DNA of 64,000 nucleotides from Ophiodon elongatus (Eukaryota > Chordata > Actinopteri > Perciformes > Hexagrammidae). The translations under genes and the position numbers were made by a program. Positions 33,061 to 44,760 of the stretch are shown in pieces. The notes beneath the pieces were generated by a model that made no database searches, had not been told where the DNA came from, and was given only the letters and a program-made list of their open reading frames with translations. The stretch is taken from positions 110,001 through 174,000 of the forward strand of contig JACSYO010000701.1 of assembly GCA_016806645.1 (NCBI GenBank), read 5' to 3'. How positions within the stretch are numbered: position 1 is the stretch's first letter; each line of letters starts with the position of its first letter.

Positions 33061-35660
33061 TTCAGATTCAGATTCAACTTTATTGTCATTGCACAGAGTA
33101 CAAGTACTAAGACAATGAGATGTAGCATCTGACCAGAAGTGCAAAAGAAGCAGTAAAAGTGCAATGTGACAGATAAATAACAGTATAAATAATAGATAAA
33201 TAACAGTATGACTGGTATAAACAATATAGACAGTATAAACAGTATAAACAGAGGATATGTGACTGGTATGTGTTTGTATGTGGGAGGGGGGTGGTGGTAG
33301 GTAACCGGGGGTGGGAGCTATCACCGTAGTGCAGAGTTTAATAAGGTGACAGCTGAGGGGAAGAAGTTGTTCCTGAGCCTGCTGGTCCTGGAACGGAGAC
33401 TCCTATGGCGCCTCCTAGAGGGGAAGAGGGCAAACAGTCTATGGGTGGGGTGTGAGGGGTCCCTGACGATGCTGCGCGCCATCTGCAGGCAGCGCTGGAG
33501 GTGGACGGTCTCGATGGCAGGGAGTGGAGTACCGGTGATGCTTTGGGCAGTTTTTACCACTCTATGCAGTGCTTTCAGGTCTGAGACTGAGCAGTTGCCG
33601 TACCAAACTGTGAAGCAGCTTGTAAGGATGCTCTTGATGGTGAAGTTCACCAGGATCAGAGGAGACGTGGATTTTCATCAGTCTCCTAAGGAAGAAGAGA
33701 CGTGGTGAGCCTTCTTGACCGGGGTTGAGGTGTTGAGGGTCCAAGAGAGGTCCTCTGGGATGCGGACACCCAGAAACCTAAAGCTCAACCTCTGTTCCAT
33801 TGATATGGATGGGTGTATGTGTGTGCAGCCTTTGGTGTTTCTGAAGTCCACAAGAAGCTCCTTGGTCTTCTTGATGTTGAGGACCAGGTTGTTGTTGGCG
33901 CACCATGCCGTCATGTGCCGGACCTCCTCCCTGTTGGCCAACTCATCGTTGTTGTTGATGAGGTCCACCACCGTTGTGTTGTCTGCAAACTTGATAATGG
34001 TATTGGAACCATGTACAGGTGTGCAGTCATAGGTGAACAGGGAGTAGAGGGGAGGACTCAGCACACTGCCCTGTGGAACGCCAGTGTTCAGGGTGAGGGT
34101 GGAGGAGGTGTGCTTGCCTAATCTAACATACTGGGGTCTGTTGGTTAGGAAATCCAGTATCCAGCTGCAGAGGGAGGTGTTGATGCCGAGGTCACCTAGT
34201 TTGGTGTTCAGTTTGGAGGGGATGATGGTGTTGAATGCTGAACTGAAATTGATGAACAGCATTCTCACATAGGCGTTGTTGTTGTCCAGGTGGGAGAGGG
34301 CTGAGTGAAGCGCTGTGGAGATGGCGTCCTCTGTACTCCTGTTCTGACGGTAGGCGAATTGGAGGGGGTCCAGTGTGGGTGGTAGGCAGGTTTTGAGATG
34401 AGCCAGAACCCTCATGTCACTTCATGATGATGGGGGTGAGTGTAACAGGGCGAAAGTCGTTTAGGCTCACTGCAGTGGAGTGCTTTGGCACTGGCACGAT
34501 TGAGGTGGTTTTGAAGCATGTGGGGACAGCTGCTTGGGCCAGTGACAGGTTGAAGATGTCAGTCAGGACCCCAGTCAGCTGCCCAGCACAGGCCCTGAGC
34601 ACGGGTCCGGGGATGCCATCAGGGCCTGCAGCCTTACGTGCATTACATTTTGCTCAGTGCAGCACATACGTCGGTGGGGGAGAGTGTGAGGGGCTAGTGG
34701 TCTGCAGAGGGCACAGTCTTGATGGCCATCTTCTGGTTTTCCCTGTCAAAGCGAGCATAGAAGTTGTGAAGCTCATCAGGGAGGGAGGCGTCACTGGTTG
34801 GGGAGGTGGGGGGGGGGTGTTGTTGGAGGGTTTGTAATCTGTAATGGCCTGGATGCCTTGCCACATGCGTCGGGGGTCGGAGTTGTTGTTGAAGTACTCC
34901 TCAGTCCTTAGCTTGTGGCTCTGTTTGGCCCTCTTGATGCCCCTCTTCAGGTTGGCTCTGGATGAGCTGTAGGCTTAAGCATCACCTGATCTGAAGGCGG
35001 TGTTGCATGCTTTCAGCAGTAGGCAGACCTCTCTGTTCATCCACGGCTTCTGATTTGGGAACGTTGTAATCTGTTTGAGGGAGGTGACACTATTGATGTT
35101 GGTGCTGATGAAGTCCAGAACGGAGGAGGCAAAAGAGTCTATGTCCGTGTGAAAGTCCAGGGTGGCCTGAGTGGCAAATATACTCCAGTCCGTGTGTTGA
35201 AACCGGTGCTGTAGTGTAGAATCTTCTCCCTCTGGCCACACTTTGACTGTTTTCACTGATGGTTTCTCACGTTTGATGAGTGGTGTGTACTTGGGGAGTA
35301 GGAATAATGAGAGATGGTCTGACTGCCCCAGGTGGGGGAGGGGAATGGCTTTGTATGCCTCAGCCATGTTGGTGTAAACATGGTCCAAGGTCTTGTCTCC
35401 TCTAGTGGGGCAGGAGACATGTTGGTAAAATTTGGGGAGTACAGACTTCAGGTTGGAGTGGTTGAAGTCACCCTCAACAATAAAGGCTGCCTCCGGGTGT
35501 TTAGTCTGTAGTTTGCTAATGGCAGCATGCAATTCCTTCATTGCAAGCTTAGCATTAGCATCCGGGTGATATATGGCCTTTGCTCTCATACCACGCTGTT
35601 GAGGTGGGCCCCTGTAACTGAGCAGCATCACACCTGTGCTTTTAGAGCAGATACTGAAGG
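33061..35660 (-). mobile_element. 5'-truncated L2-like LINE
   Basis: Read on the minus strand it begins inside the endonuclease domain near 35660 and ends at 33061 with the 3' tail CAATGACAATAAAGTTGAAT followed by short CTGAAT repeats. The order of parts is endonuclease C-terminus, linker, reverse transcriptase, C-terminal domain and 3' UTR, as in fish L2-like LINEs. The 5' half of ORF2 and any ORF1 are missing, typical of incomplete target-primed reverse transcription. Frames running in the opposite direction over this interval are shadows. Confidence 0.9.
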
Positions 35661-35700
35661 ACTGAAATCTGCTTTGACATATATTTTTTGTATGCAACAT
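33321..35700 (-). pseudogene. LINE ORF2 pseudogene (endonuclease/reverse transcriptase)
   Basis: The first segment (to 34975) contains IVEGDFNHSNLK, TLDHVYTNM and HLGQSDHLSLFLLPKY, the C-terminal endonuclease motifs (GDFN, SDH), then NQKPWMNREV. A stop at 34975 and further frame changes follow. RT motifs resume with [35 protein letters not shown] (motif A), [18 protein letters not shown] (motif B) and [10 protein letters not shown] (motif C). The motif A aspartate is asparagine (34248-34250) and the second motif C aspartate is also asparagine (33978-33980). A last frame (33321-33650) gives the C-terminal domain (ILTSCFTVWYGN ... HRLFALFPSRRRHRSL). It is dead by several independent lesions. 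Confidence 0.9.
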
Positions 35701-36485
35701 TTTTCAATACACAGAAGCAAAAAACCTATTTATGAAACTTCTTTGGGCAGTTTACTGACATAAAGTACACTGTTTCTGGGTCAGTAAGTCCTTTAATCGT
35801 TCAAGCAGAATGGACATCTGTAATTTCTTTTAGACATATAGTATTTTAAACATGCTCACTTTCTCTGTACAAACTTTGGCTTTTGCTCTAAATATTGCCA
35901 CTTAAAATATTGTCTTTTAACATGCCTCTCACCACCCAAGCATCTCATCTGAAAGGCATCCTGGGAAATTTCTGTAATCACAGACTGAGCAGGTAGGTAG
36001 TTTACAAAATCATGGTGATGTAGTGTATGATAAAGGAAGAATATGAATGGCTATTGCCTTAAAATCACAATCCACTCTCTCTCTCACACGCCCACTTTCT
36101 CGCATTTTGTCTTTTTCACACTCGTTCACACACAGTACACTCAATTACGCAGCACTTGATCATCAAGGCTTTGCATATAACACCCTATAATCACTTTGAC
36201 ACTCATTCTCCATCACACGTACACCCTGGCACTACTTAATCATCACGTATCACACACACACACACACACACACACACATGACAAACACAAATATCGGCCT
36301 CTTATCATTTAGAGTGGTGTACTGCGGGTTGAAGTTGTGATATTAGTCTCATTAAAGCAGCCAATAATTACTGAGGCCTGAGAGACAACAGAGGAAACAA
36401 TAATAAGAGGAAGTCTGGACGTGAACTCCATTGAGACTCTGCTGCTGCTTTCTGCACTGGAGTGGCAGCTGGTGAAGAGGGTCTC

Positions 36486-36489
<4 letters not shown>
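35661..36489. other. Unique stretch with (CA)n
   Basis: Non-coding, with a pure CA array at 36251-36278. No gene seen. Confidence 0.5.
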
Positions 36490-36539
<50 letters not shown>

Positions 36540-36874
36540 GATATGACCGCACATATTCATTCATGCACACAACCTGCACAGACACATATCTGTGCACATG
36601 TGGCTTACATACGTTCATGTGCGAACATACACACCACCATGCACACATGTACACATTCACATGAGCACATGAAATCATCTAATAACGAAACACCTACATA
36701 CGCTCACACAAACGCTCACACACACACACACGGTCTAACAACAGACAAATACACACACCCACACCTCATTTGCATATACAGATATGCACATACATTGTTC
36801 TGCTGTATTATTTTTTCTACATAGTGGTGGCATATTATTGAGAAAGCTTTAGCACACACACACACACACACACA
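36490..36874 (-). repeat. Microsatellite-bounded block, copy 2 (inverted)
   Basis: (CA)n array 36490-36537, about 316 bp that is the near-identical reverse complement of 5667-5980, and a second (CA)n array 36854-36874. See copy 1. Confidence 0.85.
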
Positions 36875-38430
36875 CTGTACAGCGTCTGCTAATTATGAAT
36901 AATAAAGCTGAGGTTTAAATAATTGCGATGGTGGTCCTTTGGTGCCTCTCCAGCAGCTAAGTGGGTCACACTTGATAGAGCGTTTCCTTCCGATCCGTCC
37001 AGCATTCAAAACCCCGATAATAGCGATGAGGTGTGGGAATTCACTGGCATGACAACCTGCTGAAATTATCCAATATAGGCAGGGAGTATTTTTGGCAGGA
37101 AGCAAAAGGTCTTGGAGCTTGGGAATTCTACATATGACATTTCCTATTGTGTGGGGGAAATAAATCAGATTCCATTACATTTGAGGACACACATCATTTT
37201 GGCAAGGCGGCCGCTCCAATGTGATTTGGGGAATCAGTGGAATTTGAAAGTTTTCTACCAATGAATGGCCAACTTAAACCAAAATAATGGGACTGGGAAT
37301 GCTGAGAGAGCCTAGAAATCCTGTATTATATCCCCTGTATGCTACTGATTTGACTCCATAATATTCATGAACATACTATTCCCTGTGCTAAAATCCCCAA
37401 TTAGATCACGAGAGCCTGGAAATTCTACAGTGATATGTTAAGTTTTAGATGTATGGAATTCTATGCCCTAAAGGCATGATTGTTTAATTATTACAGTAAA
37501 ATCCAGGATACATTTCCATAAAATTTCCATTTGAAATCATCTATCTTCCTGTTTTTCAAGTCAGTGACACTGGCATAAGTTCACGTGTCACCATTGTGTA
37601 ATTCAACTTCCAAGACATCCATATGTATTGAGTTAATTTGGAGTTAAACTGCTCATACTAAATTTCCTTCTTCATATTCCCTGTGCTAAAGGTGGGAATT
37701 ATTTATAGAGTTAAGTGTAAACCTTCCGTTCTTGGCACCTGAATACCAGATAATGAGCCAATTATCTGTAGTCACATGGTATAATGTGGCACCATATGTA
37801 ATGGGATTAACTGGTATTGAAGTTCACATTCCTTCCCAAGACAATATCAATTATTCTGTTAGTGGTAAAAAGACATACTGTACTATTCCATATATAGCCA
37901 GCTCTCTGAATGCTGCCACTGCAATTTATGCATAATGTTCAGTGACTAATTATTTTTTTAAGTCCTCCGTGTTCTAATTTCAAGTAGATGCTGTTTCTCC
38001 ATGCATAATCTTAAAAACAAGGGATTTCATGTTTTTGAAGGCACAAGTTAATGTAAAAAATATAAAGGTCTGTATACATTCTAATAGGGTTAGTATTAGA
38101 AAGCAATGAATTACATTATTATTATCCTTGACATACATGCCAAATGTGAGAAGACACTCAAACATTGCCGTTGTTAAAGGGACACTACACACATTTTACA
38201 CATGCATGAGTATGAGTCAGTCTATCTGTCACGAGGAGCGCAACTCAAACAGTTGTATAATGTCGTCTGTGGCCCTAGAGGAAGCTTTTTTTAAGTCTGA
38301 AAACATTAAGGGAGTTATCTCACAAGACAACAGGAGGCCTGTGTCACAATCTGTGCAATTGAATTGTGAACAATGTGGGCATTTACCAGGAAAGGCCGAT
38401 CATCTTCAGTAACGGCACTTCTGTAGTTAT
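36875..38430. other. Unique AT-rich stretch
   Basis: No gene seen. Between 37030 and 37700 the phrases GGRAATTCTA and TTCCCTGTGCTAAA recur (for example 37120, 37428, 37454; 37379 and 37677), suggesting a very diverged repeat whose family I cannot name. Confidence 0.4.
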
Positions 38431-38690
38431 TATTTAAACCCCAAAAAAAATATTTTCCTACACCTAAACCCTAAACAAAGTAGTGTTGTTGCCTAAATCC
38501 TAACTAAGTATTTCACAACCTTTTCCTAAACCTAAACCTAACTAAGTAGTTTTGTTGCCTAAACCTAACTGAGTTGTTTCCTGTGAAGACAGAAATTTAT
38601 TTAGAAAAGACTGTATGCATATAATGAGCTGATATTGACACGTATTGCTGACTTTCATAGGAAAACACCAAAAATGAAGAGTACATTTTC
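38431..38690. repeat. Family H repeat with diverged tandem units
   Basis: Units of about 27 bp built on CCTAAACCTAACTAAGTAG plus TTTTGTTG occur about four times (38461-38580), followed by the ATTGACACGTATTGCTGACT segment shared with 20018-20040. Confidence 0.55.
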
Positions 38691-38904
38691 TTAAATCATA
38701 CGCACCATTGGATGAGAATACGTTGATTTCATCATGCAACCTCCATTTGCTGTTGAAGTCTGTGAGATCCAGTTCAGATCTCCAGTAAAGGATAAGTGGA
38801 CCTTGAGTCATTGTTATTTCTGTTGGATCTATTAGAGTTAATTTAATGTCAAGTTCAGCTGATTTATTTAGCCACCATTCTGGCAATACCATAAATGGAT
38901 GAAC
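38691..38904. other. Unassigned spacer
   Basis: Nothing recognised. Confidence 0.4.
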
Positions 38905-39175
38905 CTGTGGACTTTTATAGTCTTCCGACCACTAAAAGCACTTTAACACTACATGACATCATTCACCCATTCACACACTGATGGCAGAGGCTAAACATGC
39001 CCATCCGGAGTAGCTACCATTCTTACACATTCACACAACGTAGGCACAGCTACGGGAGACATTTGGGGTTAAGTGTCTTGCCCAAGGACACATCAACATA
39101 GACTAGCGGAGCCGGGGATTAAACCCGCGATCCTCCGATTGAAGGACGACCCTGCTCACCACTGAACCACAATTG
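38905..39175 (-). mobile_element. SINE S1, minus copy
   Basis: Reverse-complement order of the family: tail ATAGTCTTCCGACCACT, CACTTTAACACTACATGAC, TTGGGGTTAAGTGTCTTGCC, then the B-box-like GGGGATTAAACCC and CTGCTCACCACTGAACCAC (A-box end). It sits head-to-head with the S2 SINE that begins at 39179. Confidence 0.85.
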
Positions 39176-39178
39176 CTA

Positions 39179-39465
39179 TGGACTGCACGTCGATGTAGTG
39201 GTTAGCACTGTCACCTCACAGCATGAAGGTCCCAGTTTCGATCTCCAATCGAAGTTTTCACATTCTCCCCGTGGCAGCGTGGGTTCTCCAGCTTCCACCC
39301 ACAGTTCCCATAGCTGTGAATGTGAGTGTGAATGGTTGTCTATCTCTATTAATGTGATATACTGGACTCCTGACCAGGTGAACCCTGCCTTCACCCAATG
39401 TTAGCTGGGATCGGCTCCAGCGCCCCCAACCCTAAATAGGATAAGCGGTTTGGATAATGGATATT
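39179..39465 (+). mobile_element. tRNA-derived SINE (family S2)
   Basis: A-box-like GTAGTGGTTAGCACTGTCAC, B-box-like AGTTTCGATCTCC, then TTCTCCCCGTGGCAGCGTGG, GAATGTGAGTGTGAATGG, GCTGGGATCGGCTCCAGC and the end TAGGATAAGCGGTTTGG. This is a second common fish SINE type, distinct from S1; a minus copy lies at 63590-63866. Confidence 0.8.
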
Positions 39466-39737
39466 GGCTATACTGTTTTGAGATTTGTCAAAAATACCGT
39501 ATTGCTCCTTTCAAAGAATTCTCAAACATCTGTCTTTTCAAACATCTGTCTCATAACCTTTGAAGTAAATTTCAGCTGAATGATACTGTATTAGTCAAAC
39601 TTTTATATTACAGCAAATGGAACAGAATATGACTTTATTGGAACCTATTGGAACTATAGTGTTTATTATTATTATTATGACAAATGAATTGCCTTTTTGG
39701 GGGCTTTATCATATGGTGAACAGTTTTGATATTTTAT
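39466..39737. other. Unassigned AT-rich spacer
   Basis: Includes a short (TTA)n at about 39663-39677. Nothing else seen. Confidence 0.4.
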
Positions 39738-40710
39738 GGGTCCCACGCTCGGGTATGAAAGAAAATGCTCGCTAGTGCCCCCTAGCTGGATGAAAAGGTC
39801 AGCCCCCTCACCCCGTATGTCCGATTGACCTGAAATTCGACACACATATGCAACTGAATGAGTTCTACAAAATAGCCTCCTAGGACTCTTAACTCTGCCT
39901 CCTAAAATCTTCCACTATTTTGAATTTTGTGAAAAACAAATTTTTGCGAACTCCTCCTGAACACTTGGTCCGATTGCTACAACGTTTTCTGTGTATCATT
40001 ATTGGATCAATGTGATCAAAATATATCAACAGCTTGTTTATCTCATTGTGTTTAGAAGATATGGACCAATGAACTTCCGTGGCTTTCTTCATCAATACAC
40101 ATAACTTCCAGACCGTTTTGTTTATCATCACGAAATTTGCAGCATATGTCCACATGGCATCCTCTAACATACCTTCAAATCTTGAATCAACCACTAAGGG
40201 GCGATGCAGTAAAGCACCCATTTTCTGCATTTTTATGCATTTTTCATTGTTTTCAGGCATTGTACTTTAACAAACTCGTCTTATACTTTGATTTACTCCT
40301 AGCCAGTTGACCTGATCAACCTCAGATTTTGTGAAGAAAGCCTTAAGACATTGATGATGCGTCATCCTGAATATTGTAGGTTTTCATGGATGGGCTGCCG
40401 TGGCAATGCATTGTTCGCCATAAAAGAAAGAGCGGATTTCTTTGTGGCTTAGGATGCTCAAAAACCCATGGAACTTTGCATATATGTTTCAGGTGATAAA
40501 AATGAATATTTGATATGGGTTTAGTTTTTTGCCATTAAAAATTGCGCCCCGACAAATATTCAAAAGAGCAGCCCAAGCACTACATTGCACTTACATGTAT
40601 GAAATGTGGTAGGCACATGTATCCTATGGAATCTTTAAAAAAAGGTCTCTTGGGGTTATGCTCTAAACCCAACAAGAAGTTGACCAATTTTCCCTTCATT
40701 TTTGGCCATT

Positions 40711-41137
40711 CAACCTAAGTTCATTCAACTCAACTTAAATTTAATTCAAACCAACTTAAATGATTCAGTATATGAATGCATTATATGGATGGTTGTATTG
40801 GGATGTTTTATTTGCAATATGCAGTAATCTCTGTGTTTTGTAGGCAGCATTGGTACATATCATATAATTGTCAAGAAGAATTCCTGTTCCCCTGCTGTCT
40901 TACTTCTAAATGTCAGTTTGCTTGAATGGCAGCAGAACATGATGTTATTTCAAAGAAAGTGTTTATTTGAATGTTTGGCTATATGAATAAAACACAGAAA
41001 TCACAATGCAATGGACAATTTTGGCATTTCATTCATGTTAGGAAAGTTTTACTTTGTCAATTATATTTACACGAGTGTTATTTCCAGGGGCGCATGTCTC
41101 CCTCACTTTTCAAATCCCATTTTGGCACACAGTTTGT
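40711..41137. mobile_element. 427-bp unclassified element with 19-bp target duplication (copy 1)
   Basis: CCCTTCATTTTTGGCCATT (40692-40710) and the same 19-mer with one mismatch (41138-41156) flank the insertion. The body recurs at 47280-47725 with only scattered differences. It has no inverted termini and no protein. The left edge, read on the minus strand, is an irregular tail of TTAAGTT-like phrases. A long target duplication with such a tail suggests LINE-mediated retroposition, but no pol III boxes were recognised. Confidence 0.75.
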
Positions 41138-41487
41138 CCCTTCATTTCTGGCCATTTTATAGGCGCTATACTAAAACAAACTCCTCCTAGGGTATTTATC
41201 AGATCCACTACAAATTTAGTCAGTACAATCCAAAGACCTTTGTGATTTAAAAGTTATAAAAAGCTTAAAGAAGCAGCTTTTTTCTGTGGTTTAGGATTAT
41301 CAAACACTCATGGAACACGAGTCAAAGGTGATGAACATAAATATTGCATATGTGTTTTAAATCCATGCTCTAAAATCAAACAGAAGTCGGCTAATGTTTA
41401 TTTTGTGTGCATTTTTCTTTTATTTCTGTCAATACTTTGATGAACTCCTCCTCTGTATTTTATCAGATCCACATCAAATTTGGTCAC

Positions 41488-41825
41488 TGTAGCGCCCTGA
41501 AACATGTTATTTCATATCTGATTTAGTACCACTGTGTCCATTATTAATAATTTACTTTAAATGTGTGTTTAGTTCAATTCATATTTTATCACTCCAATGT
41601 TTGAAAATGTTACCTACCTGTTTGTATTAACTGTGATGGGAAGACATGTATTGTATTGACACTTTAGAAGAGAGCGCTGTCGCTTTAAGAAAGAAGTGAG
41701 GAAAAGACGTGCTGTATGCAGGCTGAAGGCAAAACATGTGCTTGTGTTGAACTTGGGATTAGTTAATAAAAGTTGCAAAATGAAGATAGACTTGTTTGTG
41801 GACAGTTCATTTTAAGGGTGCAACA
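41488..41825 (+). mobile_element. Solo LTR inside F2
   Basis: Begins TGTAGCGCCCTGA and ends TTAAGGGTGCAACA (TG...CA with imperfect inverted ends), flanked by TCAC at 41484-41487 and 41826-41829. The interrupted family F sequence rejoins exactly (TTTGGTCAC | TACAATCTAAAG) as in the intact version near 41217-41235. AATAAA near 41765 supports + orientation. 338 bp; no internal region remains. Confidence 0.85.
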
Positions 41826-42337
41826 TCACTACAATCTAAAGACCCTTGTGATTAAAAGTTATCAAAAGCTTTACATTTGACGGAATGGCATAGCCTCGGC
41901 ATGGCGGCCATTTTTACATGACTCCCTATTAAACAACAAGCTGATGTATCTCCACTGCACTGGCTCAAATCTGTCCCAAGCCATGCTTGATCATGACCAG
42001 AGGACGTCTATAAGCCAATTTTCACTCTAAATCAAAGTGCCATCCTACTGGCGAAAGGATCCGATTTACATGACATTCACATGTTTTCTCCAGTTGGTAT
42101 AGAGCAACATAATGCATGTTGATGCATGTTGTCTAGCGCCACACAGTGGATACAGGAAGTGGTGGACTGTTTGCAAAGCATAAATTCCAGCGTCACTCCA
42201 TGCAGGAAAAAAATACTAACTTGTGTCGCGTTGTCCGATGGTAGCAGACATTCTCGGCCGCGTGAGCCGGCATCCCGCCAGTACCCCGTCGTGCACAGAG
42301 GTGCGAGGACCCGTATATCGCTGCTTGCAGCTTTAAT

Positions 42338-42654
42338 ATTCTATTTGGGATTTGACAATTTATTTGCAAGACTTAACAGCAGCTGCATTGATTCCTCTAT
42401 ATTATCTCTAATCTATCTATCATTCAGGATGGACAGATAAAGGAGGCATACAGAAGACATGAAGCTGTGAATAGATACGTTGATCATGAAAGAGTTGAGC
42501 GTGATTGAAGGACAAGAGGGACGTGTCTCAGTCTTGATTAGAGCTGTGGTCTCTGCTTCTGACAGCAAAGAAAGGTCAGGCTTAGCCGCTAATATCAGCC
42601 TTTCACCTGGGAGATGAGTGTGTGTGCAGAATATATGTCTCCACATTTACATTG
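42338..42654. other. Unassigned spacer
   Basis: Nothing recognised between F2 and the GT array. Confidence 0.4.

Positions 42655-42712
<58 letters not shown>
42655..42712. repeat. (GT)n microsatellite
   Basis: About 29 GT units. Confidence 0.97.
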
Positions 42713-42715
<3 letters not shown>

Positions 42716-43389
42716 GGTATGAATATATATGTGGGTGTGTGTTTGCACTGTCTCCATTCTTCCTGAAGAGGCAGAGCGTCTGCCAGCAATAATAGGCATG
42801 AAGATAATAATACGCTAACAGAGATTGAAAAGGTTCATATTCCTGTGTTCTGAGGGCTGTCAAACGTGTCATTGGGCATACGTGTGTGTGACAGAGAGTG
42901 AAGAAAGAAGGTCCATGTCTTTGCTCTCTGTAGATTGTGAGAATAGGTCAGTATTCAGGTGCCATGGCCGTGGTTATCAATGGTGTCATTGTCTTTGTAA
43001 ATGTGCCAAGTGGGAATGTTCATGAGCATAGAAAAGCCCATATTCACTCTCTTCACAGGTTGTCATATGATTTCAATGGTGCCACATGGCAAGTGGGAGC
43101 ACTATGTCAGATATACCTCACAGAGGGGCCTTTATTCATTCTCACTGACATTTCGAAAGGCCCACATACAGCGTATTATATTTTGAAAAACAATGAAGGA
43201 AAAGTAAATAAGATTGCAATTTCAGAGCGCAATTTGAAAGTATAGGGGATTTAAATGCACTCTATGGTTGACAAAGGGAGCGTTAGCCTCAAGGTGAGAG
43301 GACCAGTGTTGTAGCTACAGGTGGTAGCGGTACAATGAGCCATAATTATGGTGGAAAACTGCTTGGACTGTATAGGTGATAATATGACA
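42713..43389. other. Unique stretch
   Basis: No gene. A 102-codon frame at 42937-43245 has no recognisable domain. The interval ends at the breakpoint where family F copy F3 starts. Confidence 0.4.
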
Positions 43390-44574
43390 GATCTAAACAG
43401 CTGGTGTCATGATTGACAGCCCCGAACAATGACAGGAATTAAATAATGAGTGACCATGCATGAGAAGTGATTGGCAGGTGTATGAAAAATAAATTATGGG
43501 CTTCTGACTAAACTTATGACTAAACTTATGCTTTAGCGTCATCTAAATCCGATGCCGTTTGTCACGTAACGCTGATTTCCTTTTGCCAGTAGGTGGCGCT
43601 ATGAAATTGTGAACATTTCTTTATGGAAATGTGCTCAGGCCTGGACTGGCATCATGCCTGAGAGATTTTGGGTGGATTGGATGATGTACCTTGGAGTTAC
43701 AACAACTTTCTCTAACATAGCGAACCACACAAAATGGGAGTGAAATGGAAGCCACGCCATGTAAAGGCCGTTGAGAAAAACCTGACGATTTTAATAATTT
43801 TTCATCAGAAAAGTCTAAAGAGCATCCTGCCCAAATTTGAAGTCGATCGCATTAATTCTGCAGGAGGAGTTCGTAAGACTACAAAGGCTGAAAATGGCGA
43901 AAAATGACAAAAACTCCCAAATTGGCAGAATTACTGTAGCGCCCCCTAGAGTCTCAATAGCATGGCATACAAATCTCAGGGTATGTTTCAGGATGCAATG
44001 TGCACATGCTGCAAATCCTGTGACACTAGGCCCAATGGTTTTGAAGTTACAAGTATTGATATACAAGCCACACCCCTAAGAAGTTCATTGGTCCTTATCA
44101 TTATGAAAGCAATAAGCTATCAACAATCTTTTAATAATTTTTGATGATGATCTAGGACCAATAATGATCTACAGCACATTTGGTATGAATCGGACTCAGC
44201 GTGTTGGAGTTCGCAAGAATAGGTTTTTCACATAATTCAAAATGGCGGAAAATGTAAGTAGGCGCAGCTTAAGGGTCTGAGAGGGTTTTTTGTAGAACAG
44301 GTGGAGATGGACATTTGTGTCAAATTTCAAGTCCATCATACAAACTGGCTGAGGGGCGTCACCAGTGCAACTTCTAGGGGGCGCTAGAGAGCCAATTTTT
44401 AATACACAAATATGACACCTATATCAGATGGCTATTTTCACAAAGTCTGAAAAGCGTCCCAAATTTGGTGAGGTTTTGAGTATGGCAAGTACCCCCAATA
44501 TGCACCCAATTGCGTGCTTCGAATTTCAATAGGGTCCTCCCGGACTGACTACGTCAGTGCTTGGACCCTAATAA
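43390..44574 (+). repeat. Family F copy F3: left arm of a large palindrome
   Basis: Aligns in reverse complement with 44575-46387. It ends with a plus-orientation terminal module (AATTTCAATAGGGTCCTCC ... GGACCCTAATAATCC). Relative to the right arm it lacks about 625 bp; the junction falls inside the TTGCCAGTAGGTGGCGC motif at 43584-43600. Its outer 147 bp (43390-43536) correspond to part of the insertion seen at 46238-46768. Confidence 0.85.
43586..43601 (+). promoter_or_regulatory. CTCF-core-like motif in F3
   Basis: CCAGTAGGTGGCGCTA, a full match to the CTCF core consensus, at the deletion junction of F3. Confidence 0.5.
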
Positions 44575-44760
44575 TCCGAGCAACCGACGACGTCGGTCCG
44601 AGAGGACCCTATTGAAATTATTAGGATTATTAGGGTCCGAGCAACCGACGAAGTCGGTCCGAGAGGACCCTATTGAAATTCTAAGGATTATTAGGGTCCG
44701 AGCAACCAACGAAGTCGGTCCGAGAGGACCCTATTGAAATTGTAAGGATTTTTATTACGG
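44525..44760. repeat. 61-bp terminal-module array at the palindrome centre
   Basis: One plus-orientation module (44525-44574) is followed by three tandem minus-orientation modules with a period of exactly 61 bp (starts 44575, 44636, 44697). Each module folds: GGGTCC/GGACCC outer arms and CCGAC-GAA-GTCGG inner stem. A fourth start occurs at 44761. Confidence 0.9.

Larger units (their letters stand above)
39738..42337 (-). repeat. Family F copy F2 (minus), carrying two insertions
   Basis: On the minus strand it begins at 42337 with ATTAAAGCTGCAAGCAGCG and ends near 39738 in a reduced terminal module (CCCGAGCGTGGGACCC). Family phrases in reverse include GAACTCCTCCT (39949), TGCCCCCTAGCTGG (39776), ACCAATGAACTTC (40064) and TACTGGCGAAAGG (42047). 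It contains a 427-bp insertion (40711-41137) and a solo LTR (41488-41825), so it predates both. Non-coding. Confidence 0.8.

Noticed and set aside
33346..34837. Plus-strand open frames of 102-137 codons
   Set aside because: They lie antisense to the LINE ORF2 on the minus strand and show no domain.
38461..38475. Interstitial plant-type telomere repeat (CCCTAAA)
   Set aside because: Only one and a half units inside family H; vertebrate telomeres are CCCTAA and no array is present.
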